DNA of 43,415 nucleotides from CAMYLR01 sp039590215 (GTDB lineage Bacteria; Gemmatimonadota; Gemmatimonadetes; JACCXV01; JAHWKZ01): assembly GCA_039590215.1 (NCBI GenBank), contig JBDHFX010000009.1:1-43415 (forward strand). Direction: 5' to 3'. A model generated the notes under the pieces. It was given only the letters and a program-made list of their open reading frames with translations, had not been told where the DNA came from and ran no database searches. Position numbers and translations under genes: made by a program. Positions 1 to 6,965 of this stretch are shown here, in pieces (the first letter of the stretch is position 1; each line of letters begins with the position of its first letter).

Positions 1-1
1 G

Positions 2-232
2 GTGGCTGATTTCGAGGAGCTCCTGGCGATGTACCGCGATCGATTGGACCCCGAGACGGTGGCCACCGTGGAAGCCAACCTGACGGCGATCGATCAGGCG
101 ATCGAGGAGATCGTTGAGGCGATCGATGCAGATCCGGAAAGCACACAGCTCTACAACTATCTGGCCGGTGCTCGACAGCGGAAGCTCGATGTCGTGCGGC
201 AAGCCACGAGCATCATTCGAACATCGATATGA
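2..232 (+). CDS. C-terminal part of a probable anti-sigma factor (5' end cut by window)
   Basis: The reading frame is open from the first bases of the window, and the GTG at position 2 is probably internal, so this is the last 76 residues of a longer protein. The segment is acidic and helical, with a leucine-rich helix near the start, then a run ending in a Y-N-Y-L-A-G-A-R-Q-R-K-L pattern. C-terminal tails of this kind occur in membrane anti-sigma factors that lie downstream of ECF sigma genes, but the diagnostic zinc finger and membrane helix would be outside the window. The stop codon is followed within 15 nt by the DUF4097 gene, whose SD site overlaps the stop, so they are probably co-transcribed. 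The anti-sigma assignment is an inference from this tail and the neighbour. Confidence 0.5.
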   Translation: MADFEELLAMYRDRLDPETVATVEANLTAIDQAIEEIVEAIDADPESTQLYNYLAGARQRKLDVVRQATSIIRTSI

Positions 233-243
233 GGAGGATTCCG

Positions 244-1110
244 ATGCGATACATCACAGTTGCAATTGGATTTGCGTTGATCACCCTGAGCCCAGCGACC
301 GCGAGACCGCAGGCCGCAGTAGACACGCTGCTCTCGGTGGGTGCCAACGCTACGATCGAAGTTGACAACATGGTTGGCGACATCACCATCAGTACATGGG
401 ACCGAAACGCGGTCCGCGTTCAGGCCACGGGTGCGGCGGATGTGCACTTCGACAGCGACAACTCCGAGGTGAGCGTTGAGGCCGAGATGGTTCCCGGCCA
501 GGGTCGTGCGACCGACTTTACCCTCACGATCCCAGTGGATGCGGACATCGAGGCGCACACGATTGAAGGCCGCATCTCGATCGAGGGCACAACTGGACGG
601 ATCGAGGCACACTCGATGAAGGGGCTGATTCGCGTCAACGGCGGGCGGAACACGATCGAGGTCGGATCAGTGGAGGGTGGCATCGAACTGACCGGTGCCC
701 GTGGTCGCGTCGAGGCCCACTCGGTCAACGAGTTCGTGTCGCTGACCGATGTGGTTGGCGACATCGAGGCGACGACCGTGAATGGCCCGGTCACGCTCGA
801 GCGCTGCGATGCTCAGAATCTGGAGGCATCCTCGGTCAACGGTGCGATCGTTTTTCGGGGCCCAATTCATTCCGATGGGTGGTACAGCATGGAGACCCAC
901 AACGGGACGATCGACATCACGATACCGCGGGGTGCCAACGCCACCATCAGTGCCTTCACCTACAACGGTGAGTTCGAGGCCGACTTCCCGGTGACGGTGA
1001 CCGAGGCTGAGCCCGGGAAGTCGACGACGTTCACGCTGGGCTCAGGAGACGCTCAAATCGAGCTCGAGACCTTCAATGGAGCGATCCTGCTAAAGCGTTC
1101 GGATCGATAA
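244..1110 (+). CDS. DUF4097-family beta-strand repeat protein, exported (first of a tandem pair)
   Basis: This 288-residue protein begins with a signal peptide (MRYITVAIGFALITLSPATA). I chose ATG 244 because GAGGAGG lies 6 nt upstream; an ATG-like extension to 229 would sit inside the SD. The mature part is a series of short beta strands punctuated by N-G or E-G turns about every 18-22 residues (I-E-G-R-I, M-K-G-L-I, V-E-G-G-I, V-N-G-P-V, V-N-G-A-I, H-N-G-T-I, Y-N-G-E-F, F-N-G-A-I), as in DUF4097/DUF4098 beta-helix-like proteins. The molecular function of the family is not settled; members often follow sigma/anti-sigma genes and act in the envelope. It sits 15 nt before a paralogue and directly after a probable anti-sigma gene, so an envelope-stress output is a reasonable inference. 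Confidence 0.85.
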   Translation: MRYITVAIGFALITLSPATARPQAAVDTLLSVGANATIEVDNMVGDITISTWDRNAVRVQATGAADVHFDSDNSEVSVEAEMVPGQGRATDFTLTIPVDADIEAHTIEGRISIEGTTGRIEAHSMKGLIRVNGGRNTIEVGSVEGGIELTGARGRVEAHSVNEFVSLTDVVGDIEATTVNGPVTLERCDAQNLEASSVNGAIVFRGPIHSDGWYSMETHNGTIDITIPRGANATISAFTYNGEFEADFPVTVTEAEPGKSTTFTLGSGDAQIELETFNGAILLKRSDR

Positions 1111-1125
1111 GAGAGGGAGAGACGA

Positions 1126-1920
1126 ATGAACTTCACAAGAACACTGCTCACACTGGCCTTGCTAGCCACTCTACCGGCAACGCTGGTGGCGCAACGGACA
1201 GCGGAGTTTCGGTGGGAGGGCGCGATCGAGGCCGGCAAGACGCTCGAGATTCGGGGGCTAAACGGTGAGATCGACGCCATGCCCGCGAGCGGGTCGAGGA
1301 TCGAGTTGGTGGCGGTTCGACACGCCGAGAAGAGCGATCCAAACGAAGTCGAGATTGTGGTTGTCGAGCACGCTGGTGGCGTCCGGATCTGCGCGGCGTA
1401 TCCGCTCAAGGAGGGTGGTGTCAGCGACGCTTGCGACGAGTACCGCGGCGATCACGATAAGAAGTTAAAGAAGAACGACATCGCCGTGGATTTCACCGTT
1501 CGAGTGCCGGCCGGTGTCGAGTTTGTAGGCAATACGGTAAACGGAGCGATCGAAGCCAACTCACTTCGCGGTGACGTTCGCGTCCATACCGTAAACGGAG
1601 CCGTGAGCGCCTCCGGCACGGGTACGGTCGAAGCCCACACCGTCAATGGCGCGATCGACGTTTCGATGGGTCAGGGGACATGGAACGGCACGCTCTCATT
1701 GCACACGGTCAACGGATCGATAAACGTGGGGCTGCCGGCCGATGTCAACGCCAGCGTCGTGGCCCAGACCGTCAACGGTGGGCTGAATAGCGACTTTCCG
1801 TTGACGGTCGCCGCCGGGAAGCGGTGGGGACCCCGCCGGATCGAGGGTTCGATTGGGACCGGAGGTGGCCGACTCGAGATGCAGACCGTGAACGGCAGCA
1901 TCGAGCTGGTGCGAAACTAA
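1126..1920 (+). CDS. DUF4097-family beta-strand repeat protein, exported (second of the pair)
   Basis: The 264-residue product has a signal peptide ending near A-T-L-V-A-Q (residue 23) and a purine-rich SD (AGAGGGAGAG) just before ATG 1126. From about residue 135 the sequence becomes strikingly regular: the motif T-V-N-G-[AGS]-[IVL] recurs six to seven times, spaced about 14-24 residues apart, each followed by a short beta strand. This is the DUF4097 repeat in an unusually clean form and predicts a right-handed beta-helix or stacked-strand fold. An N-terminal part (residues 25-130) is less repetitive and contains two cysteines. It is a paralogue of the preceding gene and is probably in the same transcript. 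Its ligand is unknown. Confidence 0.85.
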   Translation: MNFTRTLLTLALLATLPATLVAQRTAEFRWEGAIEAGKTLEIRGLNGEIDAMPASGSRIELVAVRHAEKSDPNEVEIVVVEHAGGVRICAAYPLKEGGVSDACDEYRGDHDKKLKKNDIAVDFTVRVPAGVEFVGNTVNGAIEANSLRGDVRVHTVNGAVSASGTGTVEAHTVNGAIDVSMGQGTWNGTLSLHTVNGSINVGLPADVNASVVAQTVNGGLNSDFPLTVAAGKRWGPRRIEGSIGTGGGRLEMQTVNGSIELVRN

Positions 1921-1942
1921 AACCCCACCAGACGTGTTAGAG

Positions 1943-3250
1943 TCAGCGCGAGGCGGGCTCCACCGACACTGTGTGGAGCTCGCCTTCGTGTTCATAGACG
2001 AGCGTGTACGAAACCCCCGCCTTGAGGTCTGACAGCACCGCGGTGTAACCGTAGACGTCTTTGATGTCTCGATCGGCGAGCTTGAGCAACACATCACCAG
2101 CGGAAACCCCCGCCTGGTCCGCCGGCCCATCTGGCCGTACCGAAGCCACCTTAAGCCCCGGTCCGGGGAAGCTGTACTCCGGGATGACTCCCAGGCCGAC
2201 CGAGAAGGCCGCAGCCCGGCGTTGGGTCGTGGGGGCCACCGCATACGGAATCTCGAGCCCGCTGCTGGTGATCGTTTCGGTGATCGCCGAGACGAGGTTT
2301 GCGACGCGGACCGCTCCAGCTCCGTCTATCGTCTCCAGATCATCGGTGGGTCGGTGGTACTGCTCGTGGGCGCCGGTGAAGAACCAAAGCACCGGAATCT
2401 GGGCGCCGTAAAAGGACGACTGATCGCTGGGCCCAAACCCATCCGGCACACGTGCTATGGTCGGGTGCGAACCCTGAGCGTCCAGGTCGTCGAGAATCGC
2501 CACCCACGTCGGCGAGGTTCCCGTACCGTGGACCGTCAGTTGTTCCCGCAGCCGGCCCACCATGTCGAGGTTAAGCATGGCGACCGTTTGATCGACCGGC
2601 CACAGGGGGTGAGCGATGTAGTACTGGGAGCCAAGCGTCCCCAACTCTTCTCCCCCGAAGGCCACGAAGATGAGTGTCCTGGCCATGGGACGCGCCGCGA
2701 ATTGCTGCGCTAGCTCGAGCAGCGCTGCCACTCCGGATGCATTGTCGTCCGCTCCGTTGTGGATCGCGCGCTCACCCGGTACCAACGACCCTCGGCCGCC
2801 GAATCCGAGATGGTCGTAGTGGGCTCCGATGACGACCGCCTGGTCAGCCAACCGCGGGTCAATGCCGGGCACGATCCCGATGACATTGGCCGTCGACAAA
2901 ACGGCGTCGCCGTCGGAGGACGGGTCCGGACTCGCGTGGGGGTCTCTGCGCACCGCGGCCGAAAACGTGAACGACTGTAGAAAATCGCCATTGAGCGGCT
3001 CTAACCCGATCGAGCGAAAGCGCTCGGCAAGGTATTTGGAGGCGCGATCGCTTCCCGGGCTACCCGCTTCCCGGCCTTCGAGCGAGTCGGCGGCAAGCAC
3101 CGCGATGGTGGCACAGATCCCGGCGGTGGTAATCTCAGGCCCCGACGATGCGGGAAAGTCTCCGTTGGCACAGTGATCTCTCTGCCGCTCCTGGGCCCAG
3201 AGCGGTGACGCCAGCGCGGCGAGAACGAGAACGATTAAAGATGGCTTCAT
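1943..3250 (-). CDS. M28-family zinc metallopeptidase with C-terminal PDZ domain, secreted
   Basis: The ORF is open further upstream, but the start at 3250 gives a proper signal peptide (MKPSLIVLVLAALASPLWAQ) and a 435-residue protein. M28 zinc-ligand motifs are all present: G-A-H-Y-D-H-L-G (H144), N-G-A-D-D-N-A-S-G (D168/D169), F-G-G-E-E-L-G (E201/E202), L-N-L-D-M-V-G (D229) and Y-H-R-P-T-D-D (H299). Residues about 350-432 form a PDZ domain (G-P-A-D-Q-A-G-V-S-A-G-D-V-L core), an arrangement known from secreted aminopeptidases. It should release N-terminal amino acids from peptides in the periplasm or outside the cell. It is divergent from the beta-propeller lipoprotein gene (55 nt between starts) and convergent with the DUF4097 pair. 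Confidence 0.92.
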   Translation of the reverse strand: MKPSLIVLVLAALASPLWAQERQRDHCANGDFPASSGPEITTAGICATIAVLAADSLEGREAGSPGSDRASKYLAERFRSIGLEPLNGDFLQSFTFSAAVRRDPHASPDPSSDGDAVLSTANVIGIVPGIDPRLADQAVVIGAHYDHLGFGGRGSLVPGERAIHNGADDNASGVAALLELAQQFAARPMARTLIFVAFGGEELGTLGSQYYIAHPLWPVDQTVAMLNLDMVGRLREQLTVHGTGTSPTWVAILDDLDAQGSHPTIARVPDGFGPSDQSSFYGAQIPVLWFFTGAHEQYHRPTDDLETIDGAGAVRVANLVSAITETITSSGLEIPYAVAPTTQRRAAAFSVGLGVIPEYSFPGPGLKVASVRPDGPADQAGVSAGDVLLKLADRDIKDVYGYTAVLSDLKAGVSYTLVYEHEGELHTVSVEPASR

Positions 3251-3305
3251 AGTTTTCCGTCCATGGAGATTCGTGAATAACGAACAAGGAAGCGGGTAAG
3301 GGAAA

Positions 3306-4391
3306 ATGACACGCATCAAGATCAGAGTCCTGTGCACGGCCGCGGCCGTGTTTGCGTGCGGCGGAGCCGGTGAGACCCCAGCGCCGCCCCCCGAGACTGA
3401 CACCACAATTGTAGCTCCCGAGGCCGAAGAGGCGAAATACCTGGCTAATCTCCGGCAGCTCACGTTTGAGGGCCAGAACGCCGAGGCGTACTTCAGCCCC
3501 GATGACGCATGGCTCATCTTCCAGGCCACGCCTGACTCGCTCGGCTGCGACCAGATCTTCACCATGCGGACCGACGGATCGGAGAAGCGTATGGTATCCA
3601 CCGGCCGTGGCGTAACGACGTGTAGCTACTTTGCCTACCCCCAAGGCGACTGGATTCTCTTCTCTTCGACGCACCTCGCCGATGAGGCTTGCCCACCACG
3701 CCCCGACTACAGCCAGGGTTACGTCTGGCCGGTTCACTCGGGGTTCGACGTCTTTACCGCACAGCCTGACGGGGGCCAACTTGCACGACTGACCGACGTA
3801 CCGGGATACGACGCCGAAGCGACGTTTAGCCGCGATGGGTCGAAGATCGTCTTCACCTCAGTCCGTAACGGTGATTTGGACATCTACACCATGAACGCCG
3901 ATGGGAGCGATGTGCAGCGGCTGACCCACGAGGAAGGGTATGACGGTGGAGCGTTCTTCTCGTACGACGGCCAACGAATCGTCTACCGCGCACACCACCC
4001 CCAGGAGGAGAGCGCACTGGCGGATTACCGTGCTTTGCTGGCGGACAACCTGGTGCGACCGGGTGTGATGGAGCTTTGGGTCATGAACGCTGACGGCTCC
4101 GACAAGCGGCAGGTGACGGACAACGGTGGGGCCAACTTTGGGCCCTATTTCTTCCCCGACGGCGAGCGCATCATCTTCGCCAGCAACATGCACGATCCCG
4201 AAGGTCGGAACTTCGACCTCTACGCCGTCAACGTGGACGGCACCGGTCTCGCCCGGATCACCCACCACCCCGACTTCGATGGTTTTCCGATGTTCAACTC
4301 CGACGGTTCGAAACTCGTCTGGGCTTCCAACCGCCACAACGCCAAGCCGGGGGACACAAACGTCTTCGTGGCCGATTGGGTGGGTCGCTGA
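3306..4391 (+). CDS. TolB-like PD40 beta-propeller lipoprotein
   Basis: The 361-residue product has a lipoprotein signal with the lipobox V-F-A-C (C18), followed by a Pro/Thr-rich linker. The body contains four to five PD40/WD40-like blades, seen as repeated patterns such as F-S-R-D-G-S-K-I-V-F, M-N-A-D-G-S-D-V-Q-R-L-T, F-F-P-D-G-E-R-I-I-F and N-S-D-G-S-K-L-V-W. Such proteins resemble the TolB propeller but lack the TolB N-terminal domain and are not in a tol operon, so they should not be called TolB. An SD-like AAGG lies 6 nt before ATG. The likely place is the periplasmic face of the inner or outer membrane; the partner is unknown. It shares a short divergent promoter region with the M28 peptidase. 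Confidence 0.85.
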   Translation: MTRIKIRVLCTAAAVFACGGAGETPAPPPETDTTIVAPEAEEAKYLANLRQLTFEGQNAEAYFSPDDAWLIFQATPDSLGCDQIFTMRTDGSEKRMVSTGRGVTTCSYFAYPQGDWILFSSTHLADEACPPRPDYSQGYVWPVHSGFDVFTAQPDGGQLARLTDVPGYDAEATFSRDGSKIVFTSVRNGDLDIYTMNADGSDVQRLTHEEGYDGGAFFSYDGQRIVYRAHHPQEESALADYRALLADNLVRPGVMELWVMNADGSDKRQVTDNGGANFGPYFFPDGERIIFASNMHDPEGRNFDLYAVNVDGTGLARITHHPDFDGFPMFNSDGSKLVWASNRHNAKPGDTNVFVADWVGR

Positions 4392-4433
4392 GAAGTAATG
4401 TTTCGTTACGCCTAGCTGTTGCGAGCCAAAGGC

Positions 4434-4462
4434 TTGCAAAGATAATTAGCTAACACTAAAAT
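4434..4462 (+). promoter_or_regulatory. Candidate sigma70-type promoter giving a leaderless transcript
   Basis: TTGCAA (4434-4439), a 17-nt spacer and TAAAAT (4457-4462) stand in an AT-rich island. The ATG of the next gene (4469) begins 6 nt after the -10 box, at the expected transcription start, and no SD sequence is present. Confidence 0.5.
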
Positions 4463-4468
4463 AGCGCT

Positions 4469-5233
4469 ATGTGGGTCTCGCTTCGATCTCTAGCGCTGAT
4501 TGTGCTCAGCGCCGGACCGCTGTGCGCCCAAGGACTAGAGCCACTCGTAACCGACCGACCGGACTTCACTGAGAGCGCCTCGGCGGTCACGCCTGGCCAG
4601 CTCCAGCTCGAAGCCGGCTACACCTTCACCCAAAGCGGCGACGTCAACGAGCATTCGCTCGGCGAAGCGCTCCTACGGATCGGCATTATGAAACGCGTCG
4701 AGGGACGGATTGGCGCATCGATAGCGTGGGTCGAGCAGCCGGGGAATGATGACTCGGGCCTGGAGGATCCGTCGCTCGGCATCAAGATCATATTAACGGA
4801 GGGCGCTGGTCAGCCGGGTTGGCGACCGGCCGTCGCGATTCTGGCGGCTACAACATTACCGGCTGGCAGCGACGAGGTGACCGAAGACACCTGGCAGCCG
4901 GGCGTCACGGGCGCCTTCGCGTGGGACGTCTCGGAGCGGCTTGGGCTCGGTGCAAACGTCGGGTACACCTACGCGAGCGAGGCCGGCGAGCGGTTCGATC
5001 AGGGATCGGCGAGCGTGGCGCTCGGCGTTGGGCTCACCGAGCGGACCGGAGCCTACGTCGAGGCGTTCACCATCTTCCCGGCCGGTGAGGGTGCCGGCGA
5101 TGACGCGACGTTGAACGGTGGGATCACGTATCTCGTCAGCAACAGTTTCCAACTCGACGCACGCATTGGTGCCGGGCTCACCGACGATGCACCCGATGTC
5201 TTCGTCGGCTTTGGCGTCGCTCGACGCTGGTAG
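4469..5233 (+). CDS. Outer-membrane protein, MetA-pathway-of-phenol-degradation-like family
   Basis: The 254-residue protein has a signal peptide (cleavage near G-P-L-C-A-Q, residue 23), then the family hallmark L-V-T-D-R-P-D-F-T-E-S-A followed by a barrel-like pattern of alternating residues to a C-terminal aromatic residue (A-R-R-W). This hallmark is typical of the Pfam family named for a putative MetA pathway of phenol degradation. These are outer-membrane beta-barrel proteins of uncertain function, and the name does not prove phenol metabolism. There is no SD; a promoter-like TTGCAA/TAAAAT pair ends 6 nt before the ATG. The gene is probably monocistronic: downstream lies a decayed region on the opposite strand. 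Confidence 0.75.
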   Translation: MWVSLRSLALIVLSAGPLCAQGLEPLVTDRPDFTESASAVTPGQLQLEAGYTFTQSGDVNEHSLGEALLRIGIMKRVEGRIGASIAWVEQPGNDDSGLEDPSLGIKIILTEGAGQPGWRPAVAILAATTLPAGSDEVTEDTWQPGVTGAFAWDVSERLGLGANVGYTYASEAGERFDQGSASVALGVGLTERTGAYVEAFTIFPAGEGAGDDATLNGGITYLVSNSFQLDARIGAGLTDDAPDVFVGFGVARRW

Positions 5234-5236
5234 CCA

Positions 5237-5505
5237 CTACTGAAAGCGGAACGTACGGACCGCGGCCCATCCCAAAACGAGTGCCGCGACGACTAGGGCG
5301 AGCAGGTGCGGGACAACGCTCGTCGCGCCGGCCCCAAAGTTGACCAGCTTGTGAAGCGCATCCATTGTCCACCCGGTCGGCAACGTCAACGCGAAGCCCT
5401 GCATCCACTGTGGCGTGACCTCGACCGGCCACCAACAACCACCGAGGGCGGCCAGCACGTTAGACGCCAATACGCCGAGCCCGATCGAGGAGGTAAACGC
5501 TGCTC
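5237..5505 (-). pseudogene. Remnant: C-terminal end of an ABC-2 type transporter permease
   Basis: About 88 residues in one frame match the end of ABC-2 permeases: G-L-G-V-L-A-S-N-V, then L-G-G-C-W-W-P-V-E-V-T-P-Q-W-M-Q, P-T-G-W-T-M-D-A-L-H-K-L, F-G-A-G and a final hydrophobic helix ending F-R-F-Q. The frame reaches an in-frame TAG at 5528-5530, and recognisable similarity stops near 5485-5505. An intact permease has several hundred residues and a neighbouring ATPase; neither is here. The break lies where plus-strand dehydrogenase similarity begins, so the two remnants are joined directly. Recognition rests on remembered family motifs rather than an alignment. Confidence 0.75.
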
Positions 5506-5850
5506 CGGGTAGCGCCGCTGGCCTTAACTACGGTTGGAACACGATGGAGGGATCGGAGTGCTTTGACCCGCCCCAGGGTTGCGACCCCTCGGCTTTGACG
5601 CTTTCCGTGCTCGATTACGATCACGATGACGGTTGCTCGGTGACGGGCAGTTTCGTTTATCGCGGCGTAGCGTTACGGGAGTTGACGGGTTTGTATCTGT
5701 ATTCGGCTTTCCAGCGGTGTGGTCGCCGAGCAGCGGGAGTGGCCCGAGCTCGAACCGTCCGAGCGGAGCGTGACCGCGTTTGGTGAGGACGCTGACGGGG
5801 AACTTTACATCATGACCAGCGCGGGCAACGTCTACAAGATCGTCCCCGAG
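5482..5850 (+). pseudogene. Remnant: glucose/sorbosone (PQQ-type) dehydrogenase, frameshifted
   Basis: One frame (about 5482-5715) reads I-E-E-V-N-A-A-P-G, then G-L-N-Y-G-W-N-T-M-E-G-S-E-C-F, D-Y-D-H-D-D-G-C-S-V-T-G and V-Y-R-G. These are hallmark blocks of the C-terminal half of soluble aldose-sugar/sorbosone dehydrogenases. Around 5712-5720 the frame changes, and a second frame carries on with V-A-E-Q-R-E-W-P-E-L, G-E-D-A-D-G-E-L-Y and G-N-V-Y-K-I-V-P-E, which is the end of the same family. The N-terminal two thirds are absent, and roughly ten residues seem to be missing at the frame change. No start, signal peptide or own stop codon remains. This is a dead fragment. Confidence 0.8.
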
Positions 5851-5887
5851 ACATTCGACTTGGGTCCGCTGCCGCTTTTCAACCCTG

Positions 5888-6058
5888 ATGTCGAGGAGCA
5901 TGGCGACGGGCGTGTTGAAGAACGCGCTCGATTGGGCTTCAAGACCGCCCGAGTCGCCACTGAACAACAAACCAGTGGCGATCATGGGTGCCAGTCCCGG
6001 ACCCCAGTACATCGCCAAGCTGCTCGAAGCGCTGGCGCAGTGGGCACCACGCTTTTAG
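5888..6058 (+). pseudogene. Remnant: NADPH-dependent FMN reductase with internal deletion
   Basis: A short frame ending in TAG at 6056-6058 reads G-V-L-K-N-A-L-D-W-A-S-R-P-P, then N-K-P-V-A-I-M-G-A-S-P-G, and then jumps to a final helix I-A-K-L-L-E-A-L-A-Q-W. The first two blocks are the flavin-binding middle of NADPH-dependent FMN reductases (normally about 180 residues). The last block looks like their C-terminal helix, so roughly 50 residues between them are missing in frame. The N-terminal flavodoxin part (G-S-x-R-x-x-S) is also missing. An ATG at 5900 gives a 52-residue ORF, but it could not form the fold. It is the third remnant in a row in this stretch. Confidence 0.75.
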
Positions 6059-6084
6059 GACGCAACTCGCACGGGAGGTAAACG

Positions 6085-6291
6085 ATGGCCGAGATCACTC
6101 CAACGGAGAACGGACCTTATTGGGTTCGCGGGGAGTTCAAGATCACGCTGAGTGACGGCTCCGAGAAGGTCACGGAAGATGAGGTTTGGCTGTGTCGCTG
6201 TGGGCAATCGAATACGAAGCCCTTCTGCGATGGTTCGCACAATGCAGCGGGGTTCGTCAGCGACGATCTGGATATGCGCGACAGCGGGTAA
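6085..6291 (+). CDS. CDGSH-type iron-sulfur protein
   Basis: The 68-residue protein carries the complete [2Fe-2S] motif C-R-C-G-Q-S-N-T-K-P-F-C-D-G-S-H, giving ligands C37, C39, C48 and H52. The three-Cys/one-His cluster is the mark of CDGSH (mitoNEET-like) proteins, which handle electrons or transfer Fe-S clusters. There is no signal peptide, so it is cytoplasmic. The start is supported by GGGAGG 6-7 nt upstream of ATG. It is the first intact gene after the decayed region, and its end faces the kinase gene on the other strand 19 nt away. Its specific partner is unknown. Confidence 0.92.
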   Translation: MAEITPTENGPYWVRGEFKITLSDGSEKVTEDEVWLCRCGQSNTKPFCDGSHNAAGFVSDDLDMRDSG

Positions 6292-6310
6292 GCTGCTGTC
6301 GCCCATCTAC

Positions 6311-6913
6311 TCAGCTGGTCGAGGGGAAGTAACGCAACAACCGTGGGACCTTGCGTGAGAAGTCGTGGAAATCGCGCAGCATGCGCAGATCGCGACGCTT
6401 CGAGTTCCTGATCCCCGACTTGAGCAAGAGCGTTACCAAGGGCGTACGGATCCGTTCGTGCCATGGAACGAGGTTGAAGTCAAATAGCTTCGGGATCGTT
6501 TGACCGTTTTCCTCGACGACCATGACGTTCATTGCGTGGAGGTCGATGTCGAACAGCTCCGCCGAGTGGGCGCGCTCCACGATCTGCTCGATGTGACCGA
6601 ACAGCCCGAGGGGTAGCGCTCCCTTCCGCTCCTGGTAGTAGAAGTAGTACAACTCACCGTCCAGCGGCTCTTGGATCAGTGCCGAAACCCCCGGGGTGTG
6701 AAAGAACCCGAGCGGCCGCGCGACGTAGCGCGACAACCCGGGGGCTTCGAAGAATTCCCGGTTGCGTCGATACTCGAACTCGGCCAGCGGCTCCGGGTGC
6801 TTCCGGCGGTGTTTCTCCATCCCGTACGGTTTGTACACTTTGACAGCGACTCGCTCACCGCGCCAATCGCCCTCGTAGACGATGCTCCGGCCACCTTCGC
6901 CGAGCGTGCCCAC
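6311..6913 (-). CDS. YrbL/LPS-kinase-like protein kinase fold protein; start unresolved
   Basis: The product (200 residues from GTG 6913) has a kinase fold: glycine loop L-G-E-G-G-R-S-I-V, ATP-binding lysine in A-V-K-V-Y-K (K25), catalytic loop F-D-I-D-L-H-A-M-N (D124, N129) and metal-binding D-F-N (D145) in place of D-F-G. This matches YrbL-like and LPS-core kinases more than Ser/Thr kinases. The GTG start trims the first beta strand: the frame is open upstream and encodes G-E-F-Q-I-V just before it, but no ATG, GTG or TTG was found there, and 6988 is only a CTG. The gene follows an MsbA-type exporter and a methyltransferase on the same strand, so phosphorylation of Kdo or core sugar in LPS assembly is a reasonable inference. 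Confidence 0.7.
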   Translation of the reverse strand: MGTLGEGGRSIVYEGDWRGERVAVKVYKPYGMEKHRRKHPEPLAEFEYRRNREFFEAPGLSRYVARPLGFFHTPGVSALIQEPLDGELYYFYYQERKGALPLGLFGHIEQIVERAHSAELFDIDLHAMNVMVVEENGQTIPKLFDFNLVPWHERIRTPLVTLLLKSGIRNSKRRDLRMLRDFHDFSRKVPRLLRYFPSTS

Positions 6914-6965
6914 GATTTGGAACTCACCCAGCGCAGTGAGATCGAACGCGCCGTCGCGGTCGGGA

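Noticed and set aside
157..612. Long minus-strand ORF opposite the first DUF4097 gene
   Set aside because: It lies antisense to a gene with clear signal peptide and family repeats, has no SD or recognisable domain, and is a typical shadow frame in GC-rich DNA.
1530..1910. Recurring short DNA words that looked like a repeat array
   Set aside because: They are codons of the T-V-N-G protein repeat, vary in third positions, and have no constant-length spacers, so this is not CRISPR.
1943..3601. Extended 552-residue form of the M28 peptidase
   Set aside because: The extra N-terminal part overlaps the divergent lipoprotein gene and lacks any domain; the signal peptide begins at the ATG at 3250.
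5524..6018. 164-codon minus-strand ORF with a hydrophobic start
   Set aside because: Its best-looking part is antisense to the FMN reductase remnant; the plus-strand reading gives strong family motifs, and this frame does not.
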